From Thiotrichaceae bacterium (GTDB taxonomy: Bacteria > Pseudomonadota > Gammaproteobacteria > Thiotrichales > Thiotrichaceae): a stretch of 64,000 bases of DNA. The stretch covers positions 1 through 64,000 of the forward strand of contig JALXAX010000051.1 in NCBI GenBank assembly GCA_026991755.1, given 5' to 3'. A model generated the notes under the pieces. The model saw nothing but the letters and a program-made list of their open reading frames with translations, had not been told where the DNA came from and did not search any database. Of the stretch, positions 31,660-40,955 are shown one piece after another. A program made the translations under genes and the position numbers. Each line of letters starts with the position of its first letter. Position 1 is the stretch's first letter.

Positions 31660-32932
31660 TAATAGCTCTACCAATTCGCTCTAGCGTATCTGTAAATACG
31701 GCATCATCTTCTTGTAGCAAGGTCATTCGGAAACCAGTGAGATCACTACCAAAACCTGTTAACGGCACCACACAAATACCTTCAGCCCCCATTAGTTCAT
31801 ACGCAAACTGGAAATCAGCCTTCATCGCTGCCGCCTCTTCTAAGCGATTAAGTTCTAGACGAATATCTTTATTCTTTGAGACTAATGTTGAATAAGGTAA
31901 ATCCAGTAGCTCAACAACCAAGTAAAATACGCCTTTAGGTTTATTAACACGGACATGCGACATGCCTGTAAAAAAAGCATCGGCTTCATCTGCACGACGT
32001 TGGTATTTCGCTATTCGTGCTTCTAACATAGCTGGATATTTTTCGTGGCCATACAAAGCAGGTAATATTTTTTGAGGTAGCGCGGTTGAACAAACCTCTA
32101 ACATTTTTGCCAATAGAATAACGTGGATATAGTCATTAAAACCTTCATCCTTATCGGCATTATAGACTTCGATCCACCCACAGCGAGAGCCAGGCCAAGG
32201 GATATCCTTACTGATACCTTTCATGCTAATACCGGGTACATCTCCGATAATTTCGTAGAGCAATGTCGTTTTAACATCCTGGAAGGTCATGTGATGATAG
32301 ATTTCATCAAAAATCAAAAAGCAGTCATACTTTTTAGCAATGGCGACTATCTTTTCTAATGTCTCACGCTGGTAAACGCTACCTGTTGGGTTATTAGGAT
32401 TAATAACCAGAATTGCAACTATTTGCTCGTTATAGTGAACATGGTTTTCGATTTCTTCAACATTAGGCTCCCAATTATTTTCAGGATCTAACGAGTAGGA
32501 AATAAATTGACAACCTGCGTGCATCGCCTCTGCGGTGGCATGTGAAGGATAGGTTGGAGAAGGCACTAGCACGCGTGCTTCTTTCGGCAGGTTATTGAGA
32601 ATCTTGTTAATCGCTTCACCCAAACCATTAAAAAACAAAATATCATCTAACGTGCATACTTTGTCGCTAGAGAAGTTTTCTAATACATATTTACGGGCGT
32701 TTATATCCCCCCTTGAGTCAGTATAACCGTAGGTGGTGGTGTCTGAAATATGATGAGCGAGGATGTCTTTCATCCAGCCTGGAATTTCTTCACCTGATGC
32801 GACAGGGTCGCCGATGTTCTCCCATATCATTCTAAAATTAGCTAGCTTTTCAAACTTTTTACCAATTTCAACGACTTCTCGAATAGGATATCGAAGAAGG
32901 CTATGTTCGGTGCGTAATAGGTTTTGTCTCAC
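31646..32932 (-). CDS. PLP-dependent aminotransferase, class I
   Basis: 428 residues, fold type I. NPNNPTGSVY, DEIYHHM and the PLP-lysine segment MKGISKDIPWPGSRCGW are visible. Related to AlaA/aspartate-type aminotransferases; exact substrate not deducible. The following ChaN-like gene overlaps its end. Confidence 0.85.
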   Translation of the reverse strand: MRQNLLRTEHSLLRYPIREVVEIGKKFEKLANFRMIWENIGDPVASGEEIPGWMKDILAHHISDTTTYGYTDSRGDINARKYVLENFSSDKVCTLDDILFFNGLGEAINKILNNLPKEARVLVPSPTYPSHATAEAMHAGCQFISYSLDPENNWEPNVEEIENHVHYNEQIVAILVINPNNPTGSVYQRETLEKIVAIAKKYDCFLIFDEIYHHMTFQDVKTTLLYEIIGDVPGISMKGISKDIPWPGSRCGWIEVYNADKDEGFNDYIHVILLAKMLEVCSTALPQKILPALYGHEKYPAMLEARIAKYQRRADEADAFFTGMSHVRVNKPKGVFYLVVELLDLPYSTLVSKNKDIRLELNRLEEAAAMKADFQFAYELMGAEGICVVPLTGFGSDLTGFRMTLLQEDDAVFTDTLERIGRAINDYY

Positions 32933-33050
32933 AGTGACTCTTGATGACTTTTCTGGAAAAGGCTGATGATAACAAACTCAACCCCATCCAGAAAGTTTAT
33001 GCGCCGGACGAATCTAATAACACGTCCCTGTGATAGCGAAATGATATTTA

Positions 33051-33073
33051 GAGACCTTTGCATGAAAGGTCTC
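33051..33073. repeat. Collapsed (solo) repeat A
   Basis: GAGACCTTT-gcatg-AAAGGTCTC. Both ends of family A are joined with the 120-bp interior removed, as expected after deletion between the terminal repeats. It lies just after the typA stop codon. Confidence 0.7.
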
Positions 33074-33078
33074 ACTTA

Positions 33079-34905
33079 TTATGAAGGAGCTTTCGTAGTT
33101 CTAGATGCTCTCTTTCGATCAGTCTCTTTTAAGAAGCGCTTGCGAATACGAATATTCTCTGGTGTTACTTCTACTAGCTCATCGTCATCTATAAACTCTA
33201 GCGCTTGCTCAAGCGTCATACGAATAGGCTTAGTCAGGACAAGGTTCTCATCGGTACCCGCTGCACGTATGTTAGTTAACTGCTTTGCTTTTAAAGGGTT
33301 AACAACCAAATCATTATCACGACTATGGATACCTACTACCATGCCCTCATAAATCTCTTCACCATGGCCTAAGAACAACTTACCGCGCTCTTGCAGGTTA
33401 AACAATGCATAAGCCAATGCTTTACCTTGTCCGTTAGAGATCAATACACCGCTATTACGCTGACCAATATCACCTTCTTTGTATTCACCATAATGATCAA
33501 AGCTGTGGTATTTCAGGCCTGTACCTGAGGTAGCTGTCATGAACTCAGTCTGGAAACCGATTAAACCACGTGAAGGAATGATGTATTCAAGACGTACACG
33601 ACCTTTCCCATCTGGTTCCATATTCTTAAGCTGACCACGACGATCACCCAATTTTTCCATGATCGTACCTTGATGATCTGACTCAATATCAATGGTCAAA
33701 TCTTCGTAAGGCTCCTGCTTTTCACCATCAACTTCTTTGATGATAACTTCAGGACGTGATACCGCAAGCTCGAAACCTTCACGACGCATGGTTTCAATAA
33801 GTATGCCAAGGTGTAGTTCACCACGACCCGACACTCTAAATTTGTCTTTGTCTTCCATCTGTTCAACACGTAACGCTACATTGTGTAACAGCTCTTCATC
33901 GAGACGGTCTTTGATATTTCGTGAAGTAATAAATTTACCTTCTTTACCTGCAAAAGGTGAGCTATTCACTTGGAACGTCATTGTTACCGTCGGCTCATCA
34001 ACCGACAGTGCAGGCAGTGCTTCGATATGATTGGGATCACACAAAGTATCTGAGATATACAGCTCATCCATTCCTGTGAAAGTAATAATATCGCCCGCTT
34101 GTGCTTCAGGGACTTCAACACGTTCGAGGCCATGGAAGCCATGTATCTGTAACACACGCCCACTTCTTACCTTGCCCTCAACATCAATCACTTTAACGGT
34201 AGAGTTTTTAGAAACTCGACCTTTCTTGATTCGGCCAATACCAATTAAACCTACATACGAGTTGTAATCCAGTGAGCTGACCTGTAGTTGGAAAGGTGCA
34301 TCTGGGTCAACATCAGGATGTGACACATTTTCAACAATCGAATGGAAAAGAGGATCCATATTCCCTTCACGAACATCCGATTCTAATCCTGCATAGCCGT
34401 TAAGTGCTGATGCGTATACCACTGGGAAGTCCAACTGCTCATCTGTAGCGCCTAGCTTGTCGAATAAATCGAAAGTCTGGTCTAAAGCACGATCAGGATC
34501 GGCACCATTACGGTCAACTTTGTTGATAACTACGATAGGCTTAAAACCCATATCGAATGCTTTTTGTGTTACAAAACGTGTTTGAGGCATAGGGCCGTCA
34601 ACTGCATCTACGATAAGCAATACACTATCAACCATTGATAATACTCGCTCAACCTCACCACCGAAGTCAGCGTGACCTGGCGTGTCTACAATGTTGATAC
34701 GGTAATCGTTCCACGTGATGGCAGTATTTTTAGCCAAAATTGTGATGCCACGCTCTTTCTCTAACTCGTTAGAATCCATCATGCGCTCACCGTGATCAGC
34801 ACGATCGCCTAGTGTTCCTGATTGCTTTAACAACTCATCAACCAGTGTGGTTTTACCATGGTCAACGTGGGCAATGATGGCAATATTTCTTAGATTTTCG
34901 ATCAC
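33079..34905 (-). CDS. typA: Ribosome-associated GTPase TypA/BipA
   Basis: 608 residues. G1 [11 protein letters not shown]2 with RGITI, G3 [12 protein letters not shown]4 NKVDRNGA. Domain II and the EF-G-like domains III/V follow ([33 protein letters not shown]). Translational GTPase with roles in ribosome assembly and cold stress. Confidence 0.97.
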   Translation of the reverse strand: MIENLRNIAIIAHVDHGKTTLVDELLKQSGTLGDRADHGERMMDSNELEKERGITILAKNTAITWNDYRINIVDTPGHADFGGEVERVLSMVDSVLLIVDAVDGPMPQTRFVTQKAFDMGFKPIVVINKVDRNGADPDRALDQTFDLFDKLGATDEQLDFPVVYASALNGYAGLESDVREGNMDPLFHSIVENVSHPDVDPDAPFQLQVSSLDYNSYVGLIGIGRIKKGRVSKNSTVKVIDVEGKVRSGRVLQIHGFHGLERVEVPEAQAGDIITFTGMDELYISDTLCDPNHIEALPALSVDEPTVTMTFQVNSSPFAGKEGKFITSRNIKDRLDEELLHNVALRVEQMEDKDKFRVSGRGELHLGILIETMRREGFELAVSRPEVIIKEVDGEKQEPYEDLTIDIESDHQGTIMEKLGDRRGQLKNMEPDGKGRVRLEYIIPSRGLIGFQTEFMTATSGTGLKYHSFDHYGEYKEGDIGQRNSGVLISNGQGKALAYALFNLQERGKLFLGHGEEIYEGMVVGIHSRDNDLVVNPLKAKQLTNIRAAGTDENLVLTKPIRMTLEQALEFIDDDELVEVTPENIRIRKRFLKETDRKRASRTTKAPS

Positions 34906-34988
34906 AATTTTGTACTCGTAATTTTTTGGATGCGCGATTATACTCCCTATGAGTATATTAGTACATTGTTATATTTATACATAGCCTT

Positions 34989-35202
34989 AGAGACCTTTGC
35001 ATGAAAGGATGGCGAGAGAAAAATGAGCGTAATTTCATCTATTTCTACTAAAAAAGAGGGTAATAGCCGAACTATTGGCCGAATTTTTAGTAGAAATAGA
35101 GGGAATTCAAGCCATTTTTTAGTGAGCTTGCCGTTTTATCAAAACGGTCAACTCAATTATTAAGCTTGCTATATCCGTCATATCTTTCATGCAAAGGTCT
35201 CT
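34989..35202. repeat. Repeat family A, copy 2 (with internal insertion)
   Basis: 214 bp; ends AGAGACCTTTGCATGAAAG and its complement, flanked by TTA on both sides. Relative to copy 1 it has about 55 extra bases in the right arm, containing CCGTTTT-atc-AAAACGG. It ends 21 bases before the globin start, so it supplies the upstream region of that gene. Confidence 0.85.
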
Positions 35203-35222
35203 TAACAAAATCAGAGGAAATC

Positions 35223-35612
35223 ATGACTGCAAACACATCACATTTTGATAAAGTGGGTGGCGACCAAGGTGTACGTAAGTTGGTTGATAGGTTCTATGAT
35301 CTGATGAACGAACGCGAGGATGTGCAAGTACTTCGCAACCTGCATGCTAAGAGCTTGAAAGCATCAAGAGACAAGTTGTATCTATTCCTTTCTGGTTGGC
35401 TAGGCGGGCCTGACTTATATATACAAAAATTCGGACATCCACGGCTACGACAGCGCCATTTACCATTCAAAATTACTTCTTCAGAACGTGATCAATGGGT
35501 GAGCTGTATGAACCAAGCACTAGATGAACAGGTTGATGATACGATGCTTAGAGACAGTTTAAAGCAGTCGTTCTTCAAAGTAGCTGACCATATGAGAAAT
35601 ACTCAGGACTAA
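35223..35612 (+). CDS. Group 2 truncated haemoglobin (YjbI-like)
   Basis: 129 residues. VGGDQGVRKLVDRFYDLM and LYLFLSGWLGGPDLYIQKFG are characteristic of group II trHbs. The proximal His is in GHPRLRQRHLPF. Oxygen/NO binding or detoxification is likely. I start at MTANTSHFDK, with AGAGGAAA upstream; the longer frame begins inside repeat A. Confidence 0.93.
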   Translation: MTANTSHFDKVGGDQGVRKLVDRFYDLMNEREDVQVLRNLHAKSLKASRDKLYLFLSGWLGGPDLYIQKFGHPRLRQRHLPFKITSSERDQWVSCMNQALDEQVDDTMLRDSLKQSFFKVADHMRNTQD

Positions 35613-35722
35613 CCAGACTGGCTTAAATCTAGCCAAGAGAATAAACCTTGACTAGATGCTTTAGGAACCTCTGAACAAATCAGGTATCGTTTTTCTGAGG
35701 CTATAATTCGTTTTTTAGGTTA

Positions 35723-35965
35723 AACCTAAATTCCTCAGTTAACCGCTTCCAGTATTAAATAAACTACTGATAGTATTAAAGTAAGAAGCTTTATCTATCT
35801 TCACTTATAGAGTGAAGGCGCTACAGCTTATAGAGCAACCCTCTTCGGCTGACTGGCTATGTAAAAAAACTCATTAAGGATCAACCATTAATTCCTTTTT
35901 TTACTACGCTATTCAGCCGAAGAGAATCACTCTATAGGCTGTCTAACTGAGGATTTTAGGTTAAA
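35723..35965. repeat. Repeat family D, full copy
   Basis: About 243 bp with ends AACCTAAATTCCTCAGTTAA and TAACTGAGGATTTTAGGTT, inner arms ACAGCTTATAGAG/CTCTATAGGCTGT and CTCTTCGGCTGA/TCAGCCGAAGAG. Its right tip supplies the stop codon of the next (minus-strand) gene. Together with the truncated copy at 20231 it defines the family. Confidence 0.8.
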
Positions 35966-36365
35966 TCGCTTCCATCATCAAGCCATCAATATCTACAACA
36001 GCGTCATTTTGAGCTTCTAGAATATAGTCAGAAAAAATTTTAGCATCCACTTTCTCATCTAAAGAGAAAAACTCACCCGATATAACATTATTTCTTTGCT
36101 TACATGATAGAAAAACGATTAACCCCTCAACACTATTTGCCAACAGCTTTTGTGCTTTCTTACCTTGAAAAACATCCCATACGCTCACATGGTCGTCAGC
36201 TGCAAGAAGATTTATCTCTTCCGCGATAACGTCGCAGTCTGTTTTATTTTGAAATTCTATAGTGAATTTGGAATTATTATTAGTCGCTCTATTATAGGCA
36301 TACTTATTATTTATTATTTTCATTTTCAAGCCCTTTACTTGTTGCCAAGATATACCATTCATCAT
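35961..36365 (-). CDS. Hypothetical protein (up to 134 aa)
   Basis: Unrecognised; soluble, with a Lys/Asn-rich start and an acidic end (LEAQNDAVVDIDGLMMEAI). Starts at MMNGIS, or at MKIINNKYAY 14 codons later, are both possible. Its stop codon lies inside the end of repeat D, so the C-terminus may have been altered by that insertion. More AT-rich than its neighbours. Confidence 0.5.
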   Translation of the reverse strand: MMNGISWQQVKGLKMKIINNKYAYNRATNNNSKFTIEFQNKTDCDVIAEEINLLAADDHVSVWDVFQGKKAQKLLANSVEGLIVFLSCKQRNNVISGEFFSLDEKVDAKIFSDYILEAQNDAVVDIDGLMMEAI

Positions 36366-36390
36366 GAAGGCAGGCTTAACTTATTTATTA

Positions 36391-36879
36391 TTAATCTTCA
36401 TTTTTAATAGGCTTGAGCCGTTGTAGAGCCTCACCTTCGAGTATATAAGCTTGCCCAAACCCCATCACAAACCGCCCCTCTTTCGGCACCAGTTTAAACA
36501 AAATGAAGTCGGGTAAATCTCGCAATAAATTGATAATATTCCCAAACTTCTTAGCCATTAGATCTAGTAGGTTTTGGTAGTATTGATCTTCTCTCAGCAC
36601 CTCTTCAACAGAACATGTATATGTCAGCCTAGTTCTGGCAAAAATTTGTCGAGTATTTTTTTCATCTTCTGAAAGCATGATAGTAACAGTAGGGTGAGTG
36701 AGCAGATCTTCAGTATGACTAGCAAGCTGGCTAACAAAGATATAGTAGGCTCCGTTCTCATCAAGTAGGAAAGGCGCATAGCTTAGATTGGGTGAGCCAT
36801 CAGGCCTGATGCTAGCCATATGGAGTGTAGCAACATCATCAATCAACTGTAATAAAACATCTTCAGGAGATTTACTCAT
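36391..36879 (-). CDS. HugZ-like / pyridoxamine-phosphate-oxidase-fold protein
   Basis: 162 residues with a split-barrel flavin/haem-binding fold. LHMASIRPDGSPNLSYAPFL, VSQLASHTEDLL and the end FVMGFGQAYILEG match the HugZ family. HugZ degrades or binds haem. It has no iron-uptake neighbours here, so the role is tentative. Confidence 0.8.
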   Translation of the reverse strand: MSKSPEDVLLQLIDDVATLHMASIRPDGSPNLSYAPFLLDENGAYYIFVSQLASHTEDLLTHPTVTIMLSEDEKNTRQIFARTRLTYTCSVEEVLREDQYYQNLLDLMAKKFGNIINLLRDLPDFILFKLVPKEGRFVMGFGQAYILEGEALQRLKPIKNED

Positions 36880-36925
36880 CGTAACTTCCTTTGTTAATTG
36901 ATATTTTTAGTGCAAAGATCTCTAC

Positions 36926-37930
36926 TTAAAATTCTGCTTTCAACTGTCTAGAGAGTAGCTCTCTTACCGCATCCTGAGGAGGAAGCTCTTTATACAGTAT
37001 ACAATGAACTTGCTGACAAATAGGCATCTCTACACCTGCTTGCTCAGCGAGTAAATGAATCGAGTGTGATGACTTTAACCCTTCTACTGCCTGACCAATC
37101 TCTTCAACCGCAGCATGAATACTCTTACCTTGCCCCAGCGCCAAACCTAAACGTCTATTTCGGGATTGATTATCCGTACAGGTGAGCACTAAATCTCCGA
37201 CACCCGCCAACCCCATTAAAGTTTCGTCTTCCGCTCCGAGCTTTTTACCCAAACGTCTAATTTCTGCTAACCCTCGGGTAATGAGTGCTGCCCTTGCATT
37301 TGCGCCATAGCCCAAGCCATCAGAGATTCCTGCTGCTATGGCTAATACATTCTTTACCGCACCACCTAATTCGACCCCCATGACATCATGACTGGTATAA
37401 ACGCGAAAGTTACCCCCTTGAAAAGCACGAGCAATCACCGTTGCCAGCTCATCATCATTTGCAGCAACCGTCATTGCTGTAGGTAAGCCTTTGGCAACTT
37501 CTAAAGCAAAGGTAGGTCCTGATACGACAGCGTAAGAGCGATCAGCAAGCTCTTCATTAACAATTTGATGCAAGAGCTTACCTGTACCTACTTCGACACC
37601 CTTAGTAGCCCAGCATATTTTATGCTCATCAGGTAATAAAGGTTTTATCTGTAACAGTAGATCACGAAAGCCATGTGAGGGCACGACGATAAGTTGGTAA
37701 CTAGAGTGATTAACCATTTCCTCAAGGCTTGAGGTACAGCGTAAGTTTGCAGGGAATTTTATGTTCGGCAAATAGCGTGTATTTTCGCCATCATGTACTA
37801 ATTGATTAATGTGCTCAGGCAACCTGCCCCAGAGCAAAACATCAATCCCATTTCGCGCCAATTGTAATGCTAGTGCAGTGCCCCATGAGCCTGCACCATA
37901 AACTGAAATTCTGGTTAGGCGCGATGCCAA
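36926..37930 (-). CDS. gpsA: Glycerol-3-phosphate dehydrogenase [NAD(P)+]
   Basis: 334 residues. The N-terminal NAD(P)-binding motif GAGSWGTALALQLA, then VVSGPTFALEVAKGLPTA with ELGGAVKNVLAIAAGI holding the catalytic Lys. Makes sn-glycerol-3-phosphate for phospholipids. Three bases after secB in the conserved grxC-secB-gpsA order. Confidence 0.96.
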   Translation of the reverse strand: MASRLTRISVYGAGSWGTALALQLARNGIDVLLWGRLPEHINQLVHDGENTRYLPNIKFPANLRCTSSLEEMVNHSSYQLIVVPSHGFRDLLLQIKPLLPDEHKICWATKGVEVGTGKLLHQIVNEELADRSYAVVSGPTFALEVAKGLPTAMTVAANDDELATVIARAFQGGNFRVYTSHDVMGVELGGAVKNVLAIAAGISDGLGYGANARAALITRGLAEIRRLGKKLGAEDETLMGLAGVGDLVLTCTDNQSRNRRLGLALGQGKSIHAAVEEIGQAVEGLKSSHSIHLLAEQAGVEMPICQQVHCILYKELPPQDAVRELLSRQLKAEF

Positions 37931-37933
37931 GTC

Positions 37934-38419
37934 TTAAGCCTCGCTCGTTTCAGGCGTTTGCTGCTGACTAGCTTCTTCTAGTCTCTGTGCATAAAGAGCA
38001 TCAAAGTTGATAGGAGATAAGTGCATCTCAGGGAAACTACCTTTGGAAACCAAATTAGCGACTGCTTCACGTGCATAAGGGAATAGGACTGAAGGACAAT
38101 AGGCTGACAATAAATGATTCATCTCATCCTGACCATAGCCAGTAATTTCAAATACACCTGCCTGAGAGACTTCTACCAAAAAAGCCACCTTGTCGTTACT
38201 ATTGACGGTAACCGTTAGCTGAAGTACCACTTCATAGTAGTTTTCACCCGCAGGAGTTACTTCTGTGTTCATCTGCAAGTTAGTTTCAGGATTCCATTCT
38301 TCAGCATAAACCGCTGGTGTATTAGGCGACTCAAAAGACACGTCTTTAATGTAAATACGCTGAATTAAGAAACGTTGTTCTGCTTCTTCTGTGCTAGCTT
38401 GTTTTTGTTCTTCTGTCAT
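37934..38419 (-). CDS. secB: Protein-export chaperone SecB
   Basis: 161 residues. FLIQRIYIKDVSFESPNTPA and the acidic SecA-contact region, YCPSVLFPYAREAVANLVSKGSFPEMHLSPINFDALY as split motifs, are typical. Holds preproteins unfolded for SecA. A repeat-A copy is inserted between it and grxC. Confidence 0.95.
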   Translation of the reverse strand: MTEEQKQASTEEAEQRFLIQRIYIKDVSFESPNTPAVYAEEWNPETNLQMNTEVTPAGENYYEVVLQLTVTVNSNDKVAFLVEVSQAGVFEITGYGQDEMNHLLSAYCPSVLFPYAREAVANLVSKGSFPEMHLSPINFDALYAQRLEEASQQQTPETSEA

Positions 38420-38470
38420 AGCTTTTTAGTTCCTATATCTATTTTAGATGAGATCTTATTGCCATATTTT

Positions 38471-38628
38471 GAGACCTTTGCACGAAAGGATGGCGAGAGA
38501 AAAATGAGCGTAATTTTCTCTATTTTTGCTAAAAAGGAGGGTAATAGCCGAGCTATTGGCCGAATTTTTAGCAGAAATAGAGGAAATTCAAGCCATTTTA
38601 ATCCGTCATATCTTTCGTGCAAGGTCTC
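38471..38628. repeat. Repeat family A, copy 3 (inside an operon)
   Basis: 158 bp, almost identical to copy 1; the right end has lost one A (GCAAGGTCTC). It lies between grxC and secB, genes usually adjacent and co-transcribed. A further partial end, TGTGCAATGGTCTCT, follows at 38633. Confidence 0.88.
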
Positions 38629-38655
38629 ATTCTGTGCAATGGTCTCTATAAATTA

Positions 38656-38925
38656 CTAGTTTTCACTTTCGTTGAGCAACAATGTATCTAGTTCGCCTTT
38701 ACGATTCAAAGCAGCTAAATCATCATAGCCCCCTACATGAGTCTTACCTATAAAGATTTGTGGAACACTGTCACGTCGTGAACGGCGTTCCATTTCTTTA
38801 CGAAGTTTTTTATCAGAATCTACACGCAACTCTTCGTAGGCTATGCCTTTGCTTTTAAGTAATTTCTTTGCACGTATACAATATGGGCAAAAGAGTGTTC
38901 CATACATTACAACATTAGCAGCCAT
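38656..38925 (-). CDS. grxC: Glutaredoxin 3
   Basis: 89 residues. The active site CPYC (YGTLFCPYCIRAKKLL) and the glutathione-site motif SVPQIFIGKTHVGGYDDL match GrxC. Reduces protein disulfides with glutathione. Second gene of the rhodanese-grxC-secB-gpsA cluster. Confidence 0.96.
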   Translation of the reverse strand: MAANVVMYGTLFCPYCIRAKKLLKSKGIAYEELRVDSDKKLRKEMERRSRRDSVPQIFIGKTHVGGYDDLAALNRKGELDTLLLNESEN

Positions 38926-38955
38926 AGCATTGCCCTTTAGTTTAAGCTCATTAGG

Positions 38956-39381
38956 TTATTTCTTTGATAGCGGTAGATTTGCAGATTCCCAAGCAATAAC
39001 ACCACCCACTAGGTTCGATACGTCCTCAAAACCATTCTTGCTTAATATATTACAAGCGTGGGCTGAACGGCTTCCACTGCGACAGTAAACCAAAACAGGA
39101 TTGTCTTTATACTTTGAGAATTCAGTTAAACGGGAATTAATTTCAGAAACAGGCACATGAATAGAGCCGTTTATAACACCACCTTCAAGTTCTTTATCTT
39201 CCCTCACATCGAGAGAAAGCACTTTGTCATCATTAAGTAGGCGAACCGCTTCATTGACACCTAATTGCTTATATTTACGATTTAATCTATCAAACTCTGA
39301 TTTTATGATAAACCCTAAAACACCGATAAACCCAAAAACAAGCAAAGGGTGTGCACGTGCGAATTCTATGTATTCAGCCAT
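38956..39381 (-). CDS. Membrane-anchored rhodanese-like protein (YibN-like)
   Basis: 141 residues. An N-terminal membrane span (LLVFGFIGVLGFII) is followed by one rhodanese domain with active loop VYCRSGSRSAH (Cys at the thiolate position) and VREDKELEGGVINGSIHVP. It is YibN-like, the usual neighbour of grxC-secB. Sulfurtransferase or inner-membrane function. Confidence 0.92.
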   Translation of the reverse strand: MAEYIEFARAHPLLVFGFIGVLGFIIKSEFDRLNRKYKQLGVNEAVRLLNDDKVLSLDVREDKELEGGVINGSIHVPVSEINSRLTEFSKYKDNPVLVYCRSGSRSAHACNILSKNGFEDVSNLVGGVIAWESANLPLSKK

Positions 39382-39549
39382 GAACTAAAATCCATTTAAT
39401 ATTAAAACCGTTAAGATATACAGGCTAGAACAGTCCGTAAACCCCAAAACGAACTTAATTTGTAATATTTACTTTAGAAACACTTTTTCTAGCGAACTTT
39501 TATGCAGAAAAACGAATAGGCTGACGATTGTAAGCCTATATGATTTAAA

Positions 39550-39906
39550 CTATAGAGGAGTTGCAGGACAAAATACTTCTTGCATCATGCCTACTAATTT
39601 CAAAATACGTCTATCTCCTACACTGTAGAAAACGCGATTTGCATCTTTACGTGATGACAGAACGCCTTTGTCACGCAAGATAGCAAGATGCTGTGAAATA
39701 TTGCTTTGAGATGTACCCACAATATCAACAATTTCTTGCACACTTACTTCTTGATCACCAAGCACACAGAGAATCTTCAAACGCAAGGGATGAGAAATAG
39801 CTTTTAATGATCGTGATGCACGTTCTACATCTTCATCTTTAGCTAAAAGCTGTGAAGTAGCAGAACAAGCTGTTTCCCCTATATTAGAATATTCCATATT
39901 AGCCAT
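39550..39906 (-). CDS. ArsR family regulator, persulfide-sensor-like (SqrR/BigR type)
   Basis: 118 residues, winged HTH with VQEIVDIVGTSQSNISQHLA as recognition part and AISHPLRLKILCVL before it. Cys47 (KILC) and Cys113 (QEVFC) are 66 residues apart. That is the spacing and location of the sensing pair in SqrR (Cys41/Cys107) and BigR (Cys42/Cys108), which form a polysulfide bridge in response to persulfides. An extra Cys14 is present. Metal-site motifs of ArsR/SmtB (CVC, DxHxxxHxxE) are not seen. Probably controls sulfur genes nearby and itself. Confidence 0.8.
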   Translation of the reverse strand: MANMEYSNIGETACSATSQLLAKDEDVERASRSLKAISHPLRLKILCVLGDQEVSVQEIVDIVGTSQSNISQHLAILRDKGVLSSRKDANRVFYSVGDRRILKLVGMMQEVFCPATPL

Positions 39907-39922
39907 GCGCGATAATTCCTAG

Positions 39923-39957
39923 TTATATTAGTATACCTGCATAATATAATATACTTA
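39923..39957 (-). promoter_or_regulatory. Candidate autoregulatory operator of the ArsR gene
   Basis: AT-rich repeats TATATTAGTATAC and ATATAATATAC, 17-50 bases upstream of the start codon, overlapping a likely promoter. ArsR proteins bind AT-rich dyads of this kind. Not proven. Confidence 0.35.
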
Positions 39958-40021
39958 CCTAGTAATGTCACTCTTTAACTTTGGCTGGATTTCTTTCTGG
40001 GTACTCTAATTGAGATAGATT

Positions 40022-40181
40022 AAGAAGCTCTGATTAAGTCGGTGGAATTTATCGACAGATGAAATTGTTCAGTTTTTGCTTAAAAATGGACTAATAGTCG
40101 CTCTATTAGGGAGATTTTTAAGCAAAAACTGGGCAATTTCAGCGTCGATAAAATCGCTCATGACTTGATCAGATTCCTTAA
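40022..40181. repeat. Repeat family C, diverged copy
   Basis: 160 bp with ends AAGAAGCTCTGATTAAGTC and GACTTGATCAGATTCCTT. Arms CAGTTTTTGCTTAAAAAT and ATTTTTAAGCAAAAACTG enclose the centre CTAATAGTCGCTCTATTAG, a rearranged form of the AATAGCCG hairpin of other copies. It lies between ArsR and the LysM protein gene. Confidence 0.75.
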
Positions 40182-40200
40182 GTAGTGCTCAAAATACTGA

Positions 40201-40929
40201 CTACTTAGGCACTTTCAGCTTTTGACCCACCACAACAATGTTGGGGTTAGAGATAATGTCTTTATTAGCCTCGTATAAACGAACATAGTGATTACCGCTA
40301 CCATATACTCGTAGCGCTATTCGATACAAGGAATCACCTTTCTGCACAACTACCGTATCAGGTAAAGCTGGGTTATTAACTTTGTTATCTCCTAGCTCTC
40401 CCGTAGATGCAGACTTAACAGATGAAGAGAACTCCTCAGCCTCTTTCTGCTGTGCCTTTACATAAGAGCTTTCTGGCTCTTTTTCTGTTGAAGCGCCTGA
40501 ACCAATTAACTTATCCAGTGACTGTGAAGCTTTCTTCACCTTGTCAGTATCTTCTTCTGTCTCTGCTATATCCTGCATTGCTGCACTCACCGCCGAGCGA
40601 AGGTCATCCATTTTTACACCATCTAATAAAGCAGAAGTCACTAATCCTTCAAGTTTAGCTTCAGTCTCTTTTTCATCTTCAGCAGTATTACCACCCAGTA
40701 TCCCTGATAACTTCTTCGCAACAGACTCCGATAAATCATCAACATTAGCAGTCTCTGTTACCTCGGGCTCTTTTTCATTCGGCCTATCTGATGCTACTTC
40801 TTTCATACTAGTTTCACTAGCTTCTGCAGTCAAAGCATCTAGTAACTTATCTGAATTATCACTTTCAGCTAATGCCAGACTGCTAAACATGATGGTACAA
40901 AGGCTTACTGCAATTACTTTTTTATTCAT
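40201..40929 (-). CDS. Periplasmic LysM protein (last gene of the GTPase operon)
   Basis: 242 residues. The signal peptide (MNKKVIAVSLCTIMFSSLALA) is followed by a long Glu/Ser/Lys-rich helical, probably disordered middle, then one C-terminal LysM domain (TVVVQKGDSLYRIALRVYG ... IVVVGQKLKVPK). Binds peptidoglycan and may anchor the system to the wall. Last of six genes reading leftward; 26 bases after the rhodanese gene. Confidence 0.85.
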   Translation of the reverse strand: MNKKVIAVSLCTIMFSSLALAESDNSDKLLDALTAEASETSMKEVASDRPNEKEPEVTETANVDDLSESVAKKLSGILGGNTAEDEKETEAKLEGLVTSALLDGVKMDDLRSAVSAAMQDIAETEEDTDKVKKASQSLDKLIGSGASTEKEPESSYVKAQQKEAEEFSSSVKSASTGELGDNKVNNPALPDTVVVQKGDSLYRIALRVYGSGNHYVRLYEANKDIISNPNIVVVGQKLKVPK

Positions 40930-40955
40930 TTTTATTTCTCCGCCCTAAGGATGTT

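Noticed and set aside
35166-35222. Longer globin N-terminus (MLYPSYLSCKGLL)
   Set aside because: Encoded by the end of repeat A; the same peptide-like sequence occurs before the unrelated methyltransferase at 26299.
38375-38659. ORFs across secB-grxC gap on both strands
   Set aside because: Produced by repeat A copy 3.
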